DNA from: JBOGVA01 sp050692195
GTDB taxonomy: Bacteria > Actinomycetota > UBA4738
Reading direction: 5' to 3'
NCBI GenBank assembly: GCA_050692195.1
Contig: JBOGVA010000073.1
Coordinates: 1-11,692 of the forward strand
DNA: 11,692 bases
The notes beneath the pieces were generated by a model. It searched no databases and was not told where the DNA came from. It saw only the letters and a list, made by a program, of their open reading frames with translations. Below are positions 1 through 6,781 of this stretch, piece by piece (the first letter of the stretch is position 1; each line of letters starts with the position of its first letter). The translations under genes and the position numbers were made by a program.

Positions 1-738
1 CATGTGGGCCTGGGCCGGAGATACCGTGGCCGGCACCGGCACCTGCTTGGAAGCCAGCTCCAGCTTCCGGAGGGCGCTGGCCAGGGCCAGGGGGTCATTC
101 GACAGATGCGCCCCGGACTCGTCGGCCTGGAACTCCCGAGCGCGCGACACCGCCAGCTGGATCAGCAGCGCTGCGATGGGAGCGAGGATCCAGGAAAGCA
201 ACATGGCGAACGGGCCGAACGCGCTCTCTCGGTCGTCGCGGCCCCCGAAGAAGAAGGCGAACCGGGCGATGAACGTGATGGACATGGCGATGCCCGCCGC
301 GATGGTCCCGATGAGGATGTCCCTGTTCGTCACGTGCGACAGTTCGTGGGCGAGCACTCCCCGCAGCTCCCGCGGATCCAGGATCTGCAGGATCCCCTTG
401 GTCACCGAGACGGCCGCCTTCTGCGGGTTGCGGCCGGTGGCGAAGGCGTTGGGCTGCATCATGTCGCTCACGTAGAGCCGGGGCATGGGCATGCCCTTCG
501 CCCGGGCCAGCTCGCCGACGATCCGGTAGTAGTCCGGGTATTCCTGCTCGGTCACGGGCTTGGACCGCGTGGTAGCGAGGGCGATCCTGTCCGAGTACCA
601 GTACATGGCGAAGTTGAACGCCAGACCGAACAGCAGCCCGATGAAGAGGCCGCCGGTGCTGCGGGTGATGACCCCTCCCAGCAACACGAAGAGCCCGCCC
701 AGGGCCGCGATCAGCACCCAGGTCCTGACCCTGTTCAC
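1..738 (-). CDS. htpX: HtpX-family membrane zinc metalloprotease (C-terminus cut by window edge)
   Basis: This is an M48-family integral membrane protease of the HtpX type. The family degrades damaged or misassembled membrane proteins at the cytoplasmic face. The frame is open for 246 codons to the window edge; the family is usually about 285-295 residues, so some 40 C-terminal residues are missing. Residues 5-48 hold the two N-terminal membrane segments. The zinc motif HELSH is at 131-135 (ligands His131 and His135, catalytic Glu132). Two further hydrophobic segments lie at about 142-165 and 178-198. They are followed by the motif SRAREFQAD, where Glu202 is the expected third zinc ligand. 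The GTG start is chosen because a strong Shine-Dalgarno (GGAGGAGGG, 745-753) lies 6 nt upstream and the N-terminus matches the family. The gene follows nuoN but has its own leader with a predicted manganese riboswitch and terminator. The identity is clear; the substrates are unknown. Confidence 0.95.
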   Translation of the reverse strand, partial: MNRVRTWVLIAALGGLFVLLGGVITRSTGGLFIGLLFGLAFNFAMYWYSDRIALATTRSKPVTEQEYPDYYRIVGELARAKGMPMPRLYVSDMMQPNAFATGRNPQKAAVSVTKGILQILDPRELRGVLAHELSHVTNRDILIGTIAAGIAMSITFIARFAFFFGGRDDRESAFGPFAMLLSWILAPIAALLIQLAVSRAREFQADESGAHLSNDPLALASALRKLELASKQVPVPATVSPAQAHM

Positions 739-777
739 GTCATTCCCTCCTCCCTGGGGCCCTTCCGGGCCCACATA

Positions 778-807
778 CAAAAGACCTTCGCCTGCCGGCG
801 AAGGTCT
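778..807 (-). terminator. Intrinsic terminator hairpin in the htpX leader
   Basis: Read on the minus strand, a perfect 11-bp stem (AGACCTTCGCC, loop GGCA, GGCGAAGGTCT) runs straight into TTTTG, the layout of a Rho-independent terminator. It ends about 40 nt before the htpX start, so it can only act as an attenuator, or as the end of the nuo transcript. The left arm of the stem is also the 3' strand of the riboswitch P1 helix, so the two structures exclude each other. The U-tract is short (four T), so efficiency is uncertain. Confidence 0.8.
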
Positions 808-889
808 CGCCGGGGATCTCCCCGCCGGAGCCGGCTCCTTTCGGAGCGTCTTGACGGCCGCCCGGCGTCGGGCTACTCCCCTTCGCTTG
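798..889 (-). ncRNA. Predicted yybP-ykoY (Mn2+) riboswitch aptamer upstream of htpX
   Basis: The minus-strand leader carries the conserved boxes of the yybP-ykoY family in order. They are GGGGAGTAGC (about 872-881), CGTCAA (about 851-856) and GGCGAGACC (about 803-811). P1 closes as GCGAAGG (880-886) with CCTTCGC (798-804). Between these arms I see a GCCCG/CGGGC hairpin, a CTCC-GAAA-GGAG hairpin and a GGGG-AGAT-CCCC hairpin. The known family binds Mn2+ and controls manganese exporters and related membrane proteins. Here the P1 3' strand is reused in the terminator stem. Ligand-stabilised P1 should therefore prevent termination and switch htpX on. The match is by eye from remembered consensus; a covariance-model search would settle it. 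Confidence 0.75.
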
Positions 890-895
890 CCTTCC

Positions 896-901
896 ATTGT
901 A
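896..901 (-). promoter_or_regulatory. Candidate -10 box (TACAAT) for the riboswitch-htpX transcript
   Basis: TACAAT on the minus strand differs from the TATAAT consensus at one position and stands out in GC-rich DNA. It lies between the nuoN stop and the aptamer. A start site about 7 nt downstream would fall near 889, just before the P1 helix begins, which is where a riboswitch transcript should begin. No convincing -35 hexamer is visible 17-18 nt upstream (CCTCGC or TCCTCG). Confidence 0.5.
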
Positions 902-937
902 CGGCGGGCGCGGGGGACGCGAGGACGTGAGACCGGG

Positions 938-2440
938 TTACCGGCCGACCAGCGTGGAGACCTCCGGGAACCGGGCGAGGAGCTGAGGCAGGATCCCCAC
1001 GGCCACCACCGCCACCGCGGCCATCCCGACCACCGCCGTGACCAGGACGGGAGCTCGCACCGGGCGAACGGGCTCGGCCACAGGCTCCAAGTACATCGCC
1101 CGGACGATCGAGACGTAGTAGACGAGCGAGATCACCGAGTTCACCACCATGGCGACGGCGAGCCAGGGTCCCCAGCCGCCCGCGTCGATGGCCGCCCTGA
1201 AGATGAAGAACTTGCCCCAGAACCCTGCGAACGGCGGGATCCCGGCAAGGGAGATCAGGAACATGGTCATCGAGAAGGCCAGGGCGCCGGCCCGCTGGCC
1301 GAGCCCGGCGAAGTCGGAGACCAGGAGTCCCGGGGCCTCCCTGGACATCCCGATGACCACGGCGAAGGCACCGAGGTTCATGATCCCGTAGATCAGGATG
1401 TACAACACCGCAGCGGCGAACGCCTCCCGGTCGACCGCGGGGGACACCCCGGCCAGCGCGAACGGCAGCAGCATGTACCCGGCCTGGGCGATCGACGAAT
1501 ACGCCAACAGCCGGACCACCTGTTGCTGCTGGAGTGCCACCAGGTTCCCGATGGTCATCGTGAACAGCGAGAACACGGCGAAGATCGGGGCCCAGAAATC
1601 CGCTCGCGGGAGGAAGGCCACGAACATGATCTGGAGCAGGCCGGCGAACCCGGCCGCCTTCGAGGCCACCGAGAGGAACGCCGCGACCGGCACCGGCGAG
1701 CCTTCGTAGGTGTCCGGAGCCCAGAACTGGAAGGGGAACGCCGAGACCTTGAAGGCGAACCCGGCCACCACGAACAGGATGGCCGCCAGCGCAAGGTTCG
1801 ACGTCCCCGTCTCGGTGCCCAGGGACCGGGCGATCCCGTCCAACCGGATGGTCCCGGTCACGCCGTAGACGAGGCTCATCCCGTACAGCATCACGCCGGT
1901 GGAGAGGACGCCGATCAGGAAGAACTTGAGGGCGGCCTCGTTCGACCTCGGGTCGGTCTTTCGGAACCCCGCCAGGATGAACCCCGGGGCAGAGACCAGC
2001 TCGAGGGAGATGAACAGCATGAGAAGGTCGCGGGACGAGGGCATGGTGAGCATGCCGAGGAAGGAGCAGAGCAGCAGGAAGTAGTACTCCCCCTGGTAGT
2101 ACCGGCCTTCCCGGAAATACCGAAGCGACACGGCCAGTACGACGATGGCCACCGCCATGAAGAACACCTTGAAGAGCAGGGCGAAGTTGTCGATCACGTA
2201 GGACCCGCCGAAGGTGGAGCGCTCCGTCCCGATCAGGGTGAGCGTGGCGGCGAGGGATCCGGCGGTGCCGGCCAAAGCCACCGGCATGGCCAGCCACTTG
2301 CGATCCTGGCGGAGGAACAGGTCGAGGACGAGCACCGCGAGCGCCGTCGTGGCCAGCACGATCTCCGGCGCGATGGCGTGATAGTCGATGACCGGGTTCT
2401 GGACGTTTGGGATACCCGCCTGCGCCAGCACGTGCATCAT
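938..2440 (-). CDS. nuoN: NADH-quinone oxidoreductase subunit N (antiporter-like membrane subunit)
   Basis: NuoN is one of the three antiporter-like, proton-pumping subunits of the complex I membrane arm. This copy has 500 residues, the usual length, and is hydrophobic throughout with about 14 membrane segments. Glu147 (SLELVS, segment 5), Lys231 (FKVSAFPFQFWAPD, segment 7), Lys261 and Lys410 (GFWGKFF, segment 12) match the charged residues of the proton path. In the usually (N/V)KRLLAYSS-like motif the lysine is replaced by Val309 (QVVRLLAYSS). The start is ATG, with a second ATG following. The Shine-Dalgarno TAGGAG overlaps the nuoM stop, and the intergenic gap is 10 nt, so the gene is co-translated with nuoM. 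It is the last nuo gene of the operon. It differs clearly from the partial NuoN at the right edge, so the two are old paralogues and not a recent duplication. Confidence 0.96.
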   Translation of the reverse strand: MMHVLAQAGIPNVQNPVIDYHAIAPEIVLATTALAVLVLDLFLRQDRKWLAMPVALAGTAGSLAATLTLIGTERSTFGGSYVIDNFALLFKVFFMAVAIVVLAVSLRYFREGRYYQGEYYFLLLCSFLGMLTMPSSRDLLMLFISLELVSAPGFILAGFRKTDPRSNEAALKFFLIGVLSTGVMLYGMSLVYGVTGTIRLDGIARSLGTETGTSNLALAAILFVVAGFAFKVSAFPFQFWAPDTYEGSPVPVAAFLSVASKAAGFAGLLQIMFVAFLPRADFWAPIFAVFSLFTMTIGNLVALQQQQVVRLLAYSSIAQAGYMLLPFALAGVSPAVDREAFAAAVLYILIYGIMNLGAFAVVIGMSREAPGLLVSDFAGLGQRAGALAFSMTMFLISLAGIPPFAGFWGKFFIFRAAIDAGGWGPWLAVAMVVNSVISLVYYVSIVRAMYLEPVAEPVRPVRAPVLVTAVVGMAAVAVVAVGILPQLLARFPEVSTLVGR

Positions 2441-2450
2441 GGGTCAGCTC

Positions 2451-3983
2451 CTACTCGCCGAACAGCCGGACCAGGGCGGCGACCGCCTCGTTCGTGGTCC
2501 CGAACAGGACCCTGGGGAAGACGCCCAGGAGCAGGATCCCCAGCAGCAGCGGCGCCCACGCCACCAGCTCGACCCTCGTCACGTCCGGCAGGCTCCTTTC
2601 CTTCCACGAATCGGGGAGCGTGCCGAGGTTCACCCGCTGGAGCGTCCACAGGAAATAGCCGGCGGTGAGGATCGTCCCGATCCCGCCGAACACCATCAGC
2701 GTCCGAAACAGCGTGGTGTGCCCGGAGAGGATCTCGGCGGGGCTGTAAGCAGAGAGGAGAGCCATCACCTCGCCCCAGAAGCCGGCCAGGCCGGGCAGCC
2801 CCAGCGAGGCGATGGCGGTGAAGGCGAAGATGCCGGCGAGCAGCGGCATCTTCTGGAGCATCCCTCCGCCGATGTCGGCGATCATCCGCGTGTGGTAGCG
2901 GTCGTAGATCGATCCGACCTCGAAGAACAGCAGGCCCGTGATCAGGCCGTGGGCCACCATGCCGAAGATGGCCGCGTTGATCCCGATGTCGGTGAGGGTG
3001 GCGATGCCGAGCATGACGAACCCCATATGACCGACGGAGGAGAAGGCGATGAGCCGTTTCAGGTCCTTCTGGGCCAGGCAGGCCAGGGAGGCATACACGA
3101 TGGCGATCACCCCGAGGATGCCGATGGCGGGGGCCCAGATCCGGGAGGCGTCCGGCAGGATGGGCAGGGCGATCCGGACGAACCCGTACGTGCCCATCTT
3201 CAGCAGGATCGCGGCAAGAAGGACGGAGCCGACGGTGGGGGCCTCGGTGTGGGCGTCGGGGAGCCAGGTGTGGAACGGCCACATCGGTACCTTGATGGCG
3301 AACCCCAGGAACACCCCGGCGAAGATGATGAGCTGGATGCTCCTGGTGAACCCGGCGGTGGCGGCGAACTCCTGGAGCCTGACGATGTCGAAGGTGTGCG
3401 GCTCGGACTTGAAGAACATGGCCAGGAACCCAAGCAGCATGAACACGCTCCCGAACAGCGTGTAGAGGAAGAACTTGATGGCCGCGTACTCGCGGTTCGC
3501 GGAGCCCCAGATCCCGATCATGAAGTACATGGGGACCAGCACGAGCTCCCAGAAGACGAAGAACAGGACCAGGTCGAACGCGATGAAGGTGCCGGCCATG
3601 CCGGTCTCGAGGAGCAGCATGAGGGCGAGGAACCCCTTGGGCCGTCCCGGCTCGGGCAGGAAGCGGTACGTGTACACGGCGCACAGGAACGACATGAGGA
3701 GCGTCAGCTCGAACAGAGGAAGGCTGATGCCGTCGATGCCGACGTGGTACCGGGCCTGGATGGTGGTGATCCACGAGACGTCCAGCTCGAACTGGAGGCC
3801 GTCGTGAGCCCCGTAGTCGAAACCGAACAGCATGGCGATGCCCACCGCCAGGGCCGCCCCGGTGAACAGGATCCCCAGCGTGCGGATCAGCCGGTCCCGG
3901 CCCCTCGGCATGAACGCAATGACCACCGCGCCCAGGGCGGGCAGGAACACCGCCGACGTGATCGCAGCCTCTTCCCAGGTCAT
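2451..3983 (-). CDS. nuoM: NADH-quinone oxidoreductase subunit M (antiporter-like membrane subunit)
   Basis: NuoM is the middle antiporter-like subunit of the complex I membrane arm and one of the proton-translocating channels. It has 510 residues, typical for the family, and is hydrophobic throughout. Diagnostic motifs are FWELVLVPMYF with Glu146 (counterpart of E. coli Glu144), IKVPMWPFHTWLPDAH with Lys231 (counterpart of Lys234), and LLKMGTYG with Lys262 (counterpart of Lys265). The KRLIAFSS motif near 310 keeps its lysine. The ATG start has an AAGGAG Shine-Dalgarno 6 nt upstream. The gap to the nuoL stop is 13 nt. All residues expected for proton transfer that I could locate are present, so the subunit looks functional. 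Confidence 0.97.
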   Translation of the reverse strand: MTWEEAAITSAVFLPALGAVVIAFMPRGRDRLIRTLGILFTGAALAVGIAMLFGFDYGAHDGLQFELDVSWITTIQARYHVGIDGISLPLFELTLLMSFLCAVYTYRFLPEPGRPKGFLALMLLLETGMAGTFIAFDLVLFFVFWELVLVPMYFMIGIWGSANREYAAIKFFLYTLFGSVFMLLGFLAMFFKSEPHTFDIVRLQEFAATAGFTRSIQLIIFAGVFLGFAIKVPMWPFHTWLPDAHTEAPTVGSVLLAAILLKMGTYGFVRIALPILPDASRIWAPAIGILGVIAIVYASLACLAQKDLKRLIAFSSVGHMGFVMLGIATLTDIGINAAIFGMVAHGLITGLLFFEVGSIYDRYHTRMIADIGGGMLQKMPLLAGIFAFTAIASLGLPGLAGFWGEVMALLSAYSPAEILSGHTTLFRTLMVFGGIGTILTAGYFLWTLQRVNLGTLPDSWKERSLPDVTRVELVAWAPLLLGILLLGVFPRVLFGTTNEAVAALVRLFGE

Positions 3984-3996
3984 GGCGCTCCTTCTG

Positions 3997-5925
3997 TCAG
4001 AACCTCGTGATGGCGATGGCCAGGATGGCCACTCCGACGAACAGGAACACTGCGTAGCGCTGGACGTTCCCGGACTGGATGTACTTGAGCAGGCCGCCGG
4101 TCCGTCCGGTGCTGAACGCCACCCCGTTCACCGCCCCGTCGACCGCCCTCCGATCCACGTGGTCGATCGCCAGGCTGAGCTTCCGGGCAAGCCACCCGGC
4201 CGCGTTGACGGCCCCATCCAGGATGCGCTGGTTCGTCCAGTACACGGCCGAGGAGAGGCCGTACTGGACCGGCCTGACGACACCACGGAGGTAGATGTCG
4301 TCCAGGAAGTACTTTCGCTCGACGAGGGTGTAGGCGGGTCCCAGCGTGCGAAGAGGGTCACGCTCCCGCCAGCGAGCGTACAGGCCGTAACCTGCGGCGA
4401 TGCCGGCCAGGGCGCCGAGGATCGAGATGGCGGCGAACCCGTAGTTGAAGGGCACGTGATGCGCCTCCTCCCCGACGTGCACCCACTCACTGAAAAGCGT
4501 GATGTCGAAGGCCGTCGCGTTGAGGAAGCCCACCACCACCGACAGGCCGGCGAGGGCCACGAGCGGCCCGGTCATGACCGCCGGTGACTCATGGGCACGA
4601 GCGTGCCCCCGGTACTGGCCGAAGAAGGTGAGGAGGACAGCGCGGGTCATGTAGAACGCGGTGAGGATCGCGGTGATCAGGGCCACCAGCCAGATCCCGT
4701 AGTTCCCCGTGGCCCACGCCGTGGAGATGATCTCGTCCTTCGACCAGAACCCGGCCAGCGGCGGGATGCCCGAGAGCGCTGCCGCTCCGACCAGGAAGGT
4801 CACGAAGGTGACGGGCATGGCCTTCCGCAGGCCCCCCATCTCGCTCATGTTGTTCGAATGGATCGCATGGATGACCGAACCCGCCGCCAGGAACAGAAGG
4901 GCCTTGAAGAAACCGTGGGTGAAGAGGTGGAACAGGCTCGGGGTGTAGCCCTCCTCGCCCAGCCCTAGCGCGGCGACCATGTAGGCGAGCTGAGAGACGG
5001 TGGAGTAGGCGAGGACTCGCTTGATGTCGTCCTGCACCAGGGCCATGAGGGCGGCGATCAGCATGGTGACGGCCCCGATCGTGCCGACGAAGGCCAGCGC
5101 AGTACCCGAGGGTTCGAACACGGCGTACATCCGCCCGACCAGGTACACGCCGGCGGCGACCATGGTGGCCGCGTGGATCAACGCCGACACGGGGGTCGGG
5201 CCGGCCATGGCGTCGGGGAGCCAGACGTGCAGAGGAAACTGGGCCGACTTTCCGATGGCTCCGCCGAACAGCAGCAGTGCCGCCACGGTCAGGGTGCCCG
5301 TGGCGATCTGGTGGTCCTCCGCCAGTCGTGTGATCTCGGGGATGTTGGCTGTGCCGGCCGCGAACGTGAGGACGAAGATCCCGAACAGGAAGGGGACGTC
5401 GCCGGTCTTGGTGGTGATGAACGCCTTGATGGCGGCGTTCGAGTTCTCCTTCTCTTCCCACCAGTGGCCGATCAGGAGATAGGAGCAGATGCCGACGAGC
5501 TCCCACCCCACCAGGAGCTGAAACAGGTCGCTGGCGATGACCAGGTTCAGCATCGAAGCGGTGAACAGGGAGAGAGCGGCGAAATACCACGTGTAGCGCT
5601 TGTCGCCCCGCATGTACCCGGTCGAGTACACCTGCACGCAGAGCGACACCAGCGTGACCACCACGAACATGACGGCCGCCAGCCCGTCCACGTTCTGTCC
5701 CACCTGGATGCGGAAGCTCCCCACTTCGAAGAAGGGCAGCGACCGCTCCACGGCCTCCCCGCCGGCCACGAAGTGGCCCAGCACGACCAGGGAGATCACG
5801 AACCCGATCGCCACGGCCCCGATCCCGACCTGGGCTCCCCTGCCCGGCAGCCGCTTGCCGAAGAACAGGATGATGAAGAACGCCGCCATGGGCAGCGCCG
5901 GGATGATCCACGCGAACCTCACCAT
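3997..5925 (-). CDS. nuoL: NADH-quinone oxidoreductase subunit L (distal antiporter-like subunit)
   Basis: NuoL is the distal antiporter-like subunit, with the long lateral helix that runs along the membrane arm. It has 642 residues, at the upper end of the family range. Key motifs are GWELVGICSYLLIGHWW with Glu142 (E. coli Glu144), GKSAQFPLHVWLPDAM with Lys226 (E. coli Lys229), PVSALIHAATMV with His251, and DDIKRVLAYST. The C-terminal 120 residues, with the connecting helix and the last membrane segment (FLFVGVAILAIA), are intact. The ATG lies inside the end of nuoK (7-nt overlap, ATGGTGA). There is no Shine-Dalgarno; the sequence just upstream reads CCTCCTG, which cannot pair with 16S rRNA. 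Translation is therefore probably coupled to nuoK termination. The product should be a working proton channel. Confidence 0.97.
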   Translation of the reverse strand: MVRFAWIIPALPMAAFFIILFFGKRLPGRGAQVGIGAVAIGFVISLVVLGHFVAGGEAVERSLPFFEVGSFRIQVGQNVDGLAAVMFVVVTLVSLCVQVYSTGYMRGDKRYTWYFAALSLFTASMLNLVIASDLFQLLVGWELVGICSYLLIGHWWEEKENSNAAIKAFITTKTGDVPFLFGIFVLTFAAGTANIPEITRLAEDHQIATGTLTVAALLLFGGAIGKSAQFPLHVWLPDAMAGPTPVSALIHAATMVAAGVYLVGRMYAVFEPSGTALAFVGTIGAVTMLIAALMALVQDDIKRVLAYSTVSQLAYMVAALGLGEEGYTPSLFHLFTHGFFKALLFLAAGSVIHAIHSNNMSEMGGLRKAMPVTFVTFLVGAAALSGIPPLAGFWSKDEIISTAWATGNYGIWLVALITAILTAFYMTRAVLLTFFGQYRGHARAHESPAVMTGPLVALAGLSVVVGFLNATAFDITLFSEWVHVGEEAHHVPFNYGFAAISILGALAGIAAGYGLYARWRERDPLRTLGPAYTLVERKYFLDDIYLRGVVRPVQYGLSSAVYWTNQRILDGAVNAAGWLARKLSLAIDHVDRRAVDGAVNGVAFSTGRTGGLLKYIQSGNVQRYAVFLFVGVAILAIAITRF

Positions 5926-6227
5926 TTCAGGAGGTTCACCTCGTCCACGTTGATGGTCTCCCGGTTCCTGTAGATGAGGATCACGATGGCCAGCCCGATC
6001 CCGACCTCGGCGGCGGCGACGGCGATCACGAAGAGCGCGAACACCTGGCCGGTCAGCGCCGCGTCCTTCAGGTAACCCGAGAACGCCACCAGGTTGACGT
6101 TCACGGCGTTCAGCATGAGCTCGATGGACATCAGCACCAGCACGGCATTCCGGCGGGCCAGGACGCCGTAGACACCGCAGGAGAACAGGACGGCGGAGAA
6201 GAAGAGCAAGAACGGGAGGCGGATCAC
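5919..6227 (-). CDS. nuoK: NADH-quinone oxidoreductase subunit K
   Basis: NuoK is a small three-helix membrane subunit that relays protons in the central hydrophilic axis of complex I. Its 102 residues are the normal length. The two functional glutamates are visible: Glu36 in MSIELMLNAVNVNL and Glu74 in AAAEVGIGLAIVI. The start is GTG and overlaps the nuoJ stop as GTGA, which points to translational coupling. A G-rich stretch upstream gives only a weak Shine-Dalgarno. The 3' end overlaps the nuoL start. Nothing is missing. Confidence 0.96.
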   Translation of the reverse strand: MIRLPFLLFFSAVLFSCGVYGVLARRNAVLVLMSIELMLNAVNVNLVAFSGYLKDAALTGQVFALFVIAVAAAEVGIGLAIVILIYRNRETINVDEVNLLKW

Positions 6228-6772
6228 GGCGAGCCCCCCCTTCGGCCGAGCAAGGGAACGCGCCGTTCCGGTCTCTGCTCCGGAGCCTCGTCTTTCCTGG
6301 CGATCACGACGGACCCGATGAGCGCCGCGAGCAGCAGCACGGAGATGACCTCGAATGGAAGGACGAAGTCGCGGAAGATCGAGGCTCCCACCTCGGCGGT
6401 TCGGGCCGGCTCCAGCTCGATCCGCTCCCCACCGAAAGAGTCCTGGATGAGATAGGCAAGCCCGGCCAGTACGCCCACGCCGACCACGGCGGCCAGCCCC
6501 CGCTGCTGGTTGTCCAGGGCCTCACGCCCGATGGGCGCCTTGGTCAGCATCAAGCTGAACAGAAGCAGGACCACGATGGCCCCCACGTAGATCAGCACCT
6601 GCACCCACGCCAGGAACTCGGCTGCCACCAGCAGGTACACGCCCCCTACCATGGCCAGGGTGACCACCAGATAGAGGGCCGCATGCACCACGTTGTGGCT
6701 GGTCACCAGCCGGATGGCGCCGATCCCGCCGATCACGGCCAGGACGATGAAGGCGACCTCGTGGGCGCTCAG
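6224..6772 (-). CDS. nuoJ: NADH-quinone oxidoreductase subunit J, probable CTG start
   Basis: NuoJ is the five-helix subunit whose third helix moves during coupling in complex I. The usual core is present: SHNVVHAALYLVVTLA, then WVQVLIYVGAIVVLLLF with the flexible helix-3 region, then a last helix VISVLLLAALIGSVVI. A charged tail follows (about 30 residues, Arg/Pro/Glu-rich). The first GTG in frame (6734-6736) would cut into the first helix. The conserved N-terminus (SAHEVAFIVLAVIGG) can be translated only from the CTG at 6770-6772, which has GGGGAG 4 nt upstream. From there the protein has 182 residues. The frame continues from the nuoI stop, with three codons between that TAG and the CTG. 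Start choice is an inference: CTG is favoured, GTG 12 codons later is the alternative. Confidence 0.88.
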   Translation of the reverse strand: MSAHEVAFIVLAVIGGIGAIRLVTSHNVVHAALYLVVTLAMVGGVYLLVAAEFLAWVQVLIYVGAIVVLLLFSLMLTKAPIGREALDNQQRGLAAVVGVGVLAGLAYLIQDSFGGERIELEPARTAEVGASIFRDFVLPFEVISVLLLAALIGSVVIARKDEAPEQRPERRVPLLGRRGGSP

Positions 6773-6781
6773 CCTTCTCCC

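Noticed and set aside
560..2668. Very long open frame on the plus strand.
   Set aside because: It runs antisense through nuoN and the htpX leader. The translation is Arg/Gly/Glu/His-rich without domain character, typical of a shadow frame in GC-rich DNA.
2388..4010. 540-codon plus-strand frame opposite nuoM.
   Set aside because: It mirrors the coding strand of nuoM, which has full family motifs. Its product is low-complexity and matches nothing I know.
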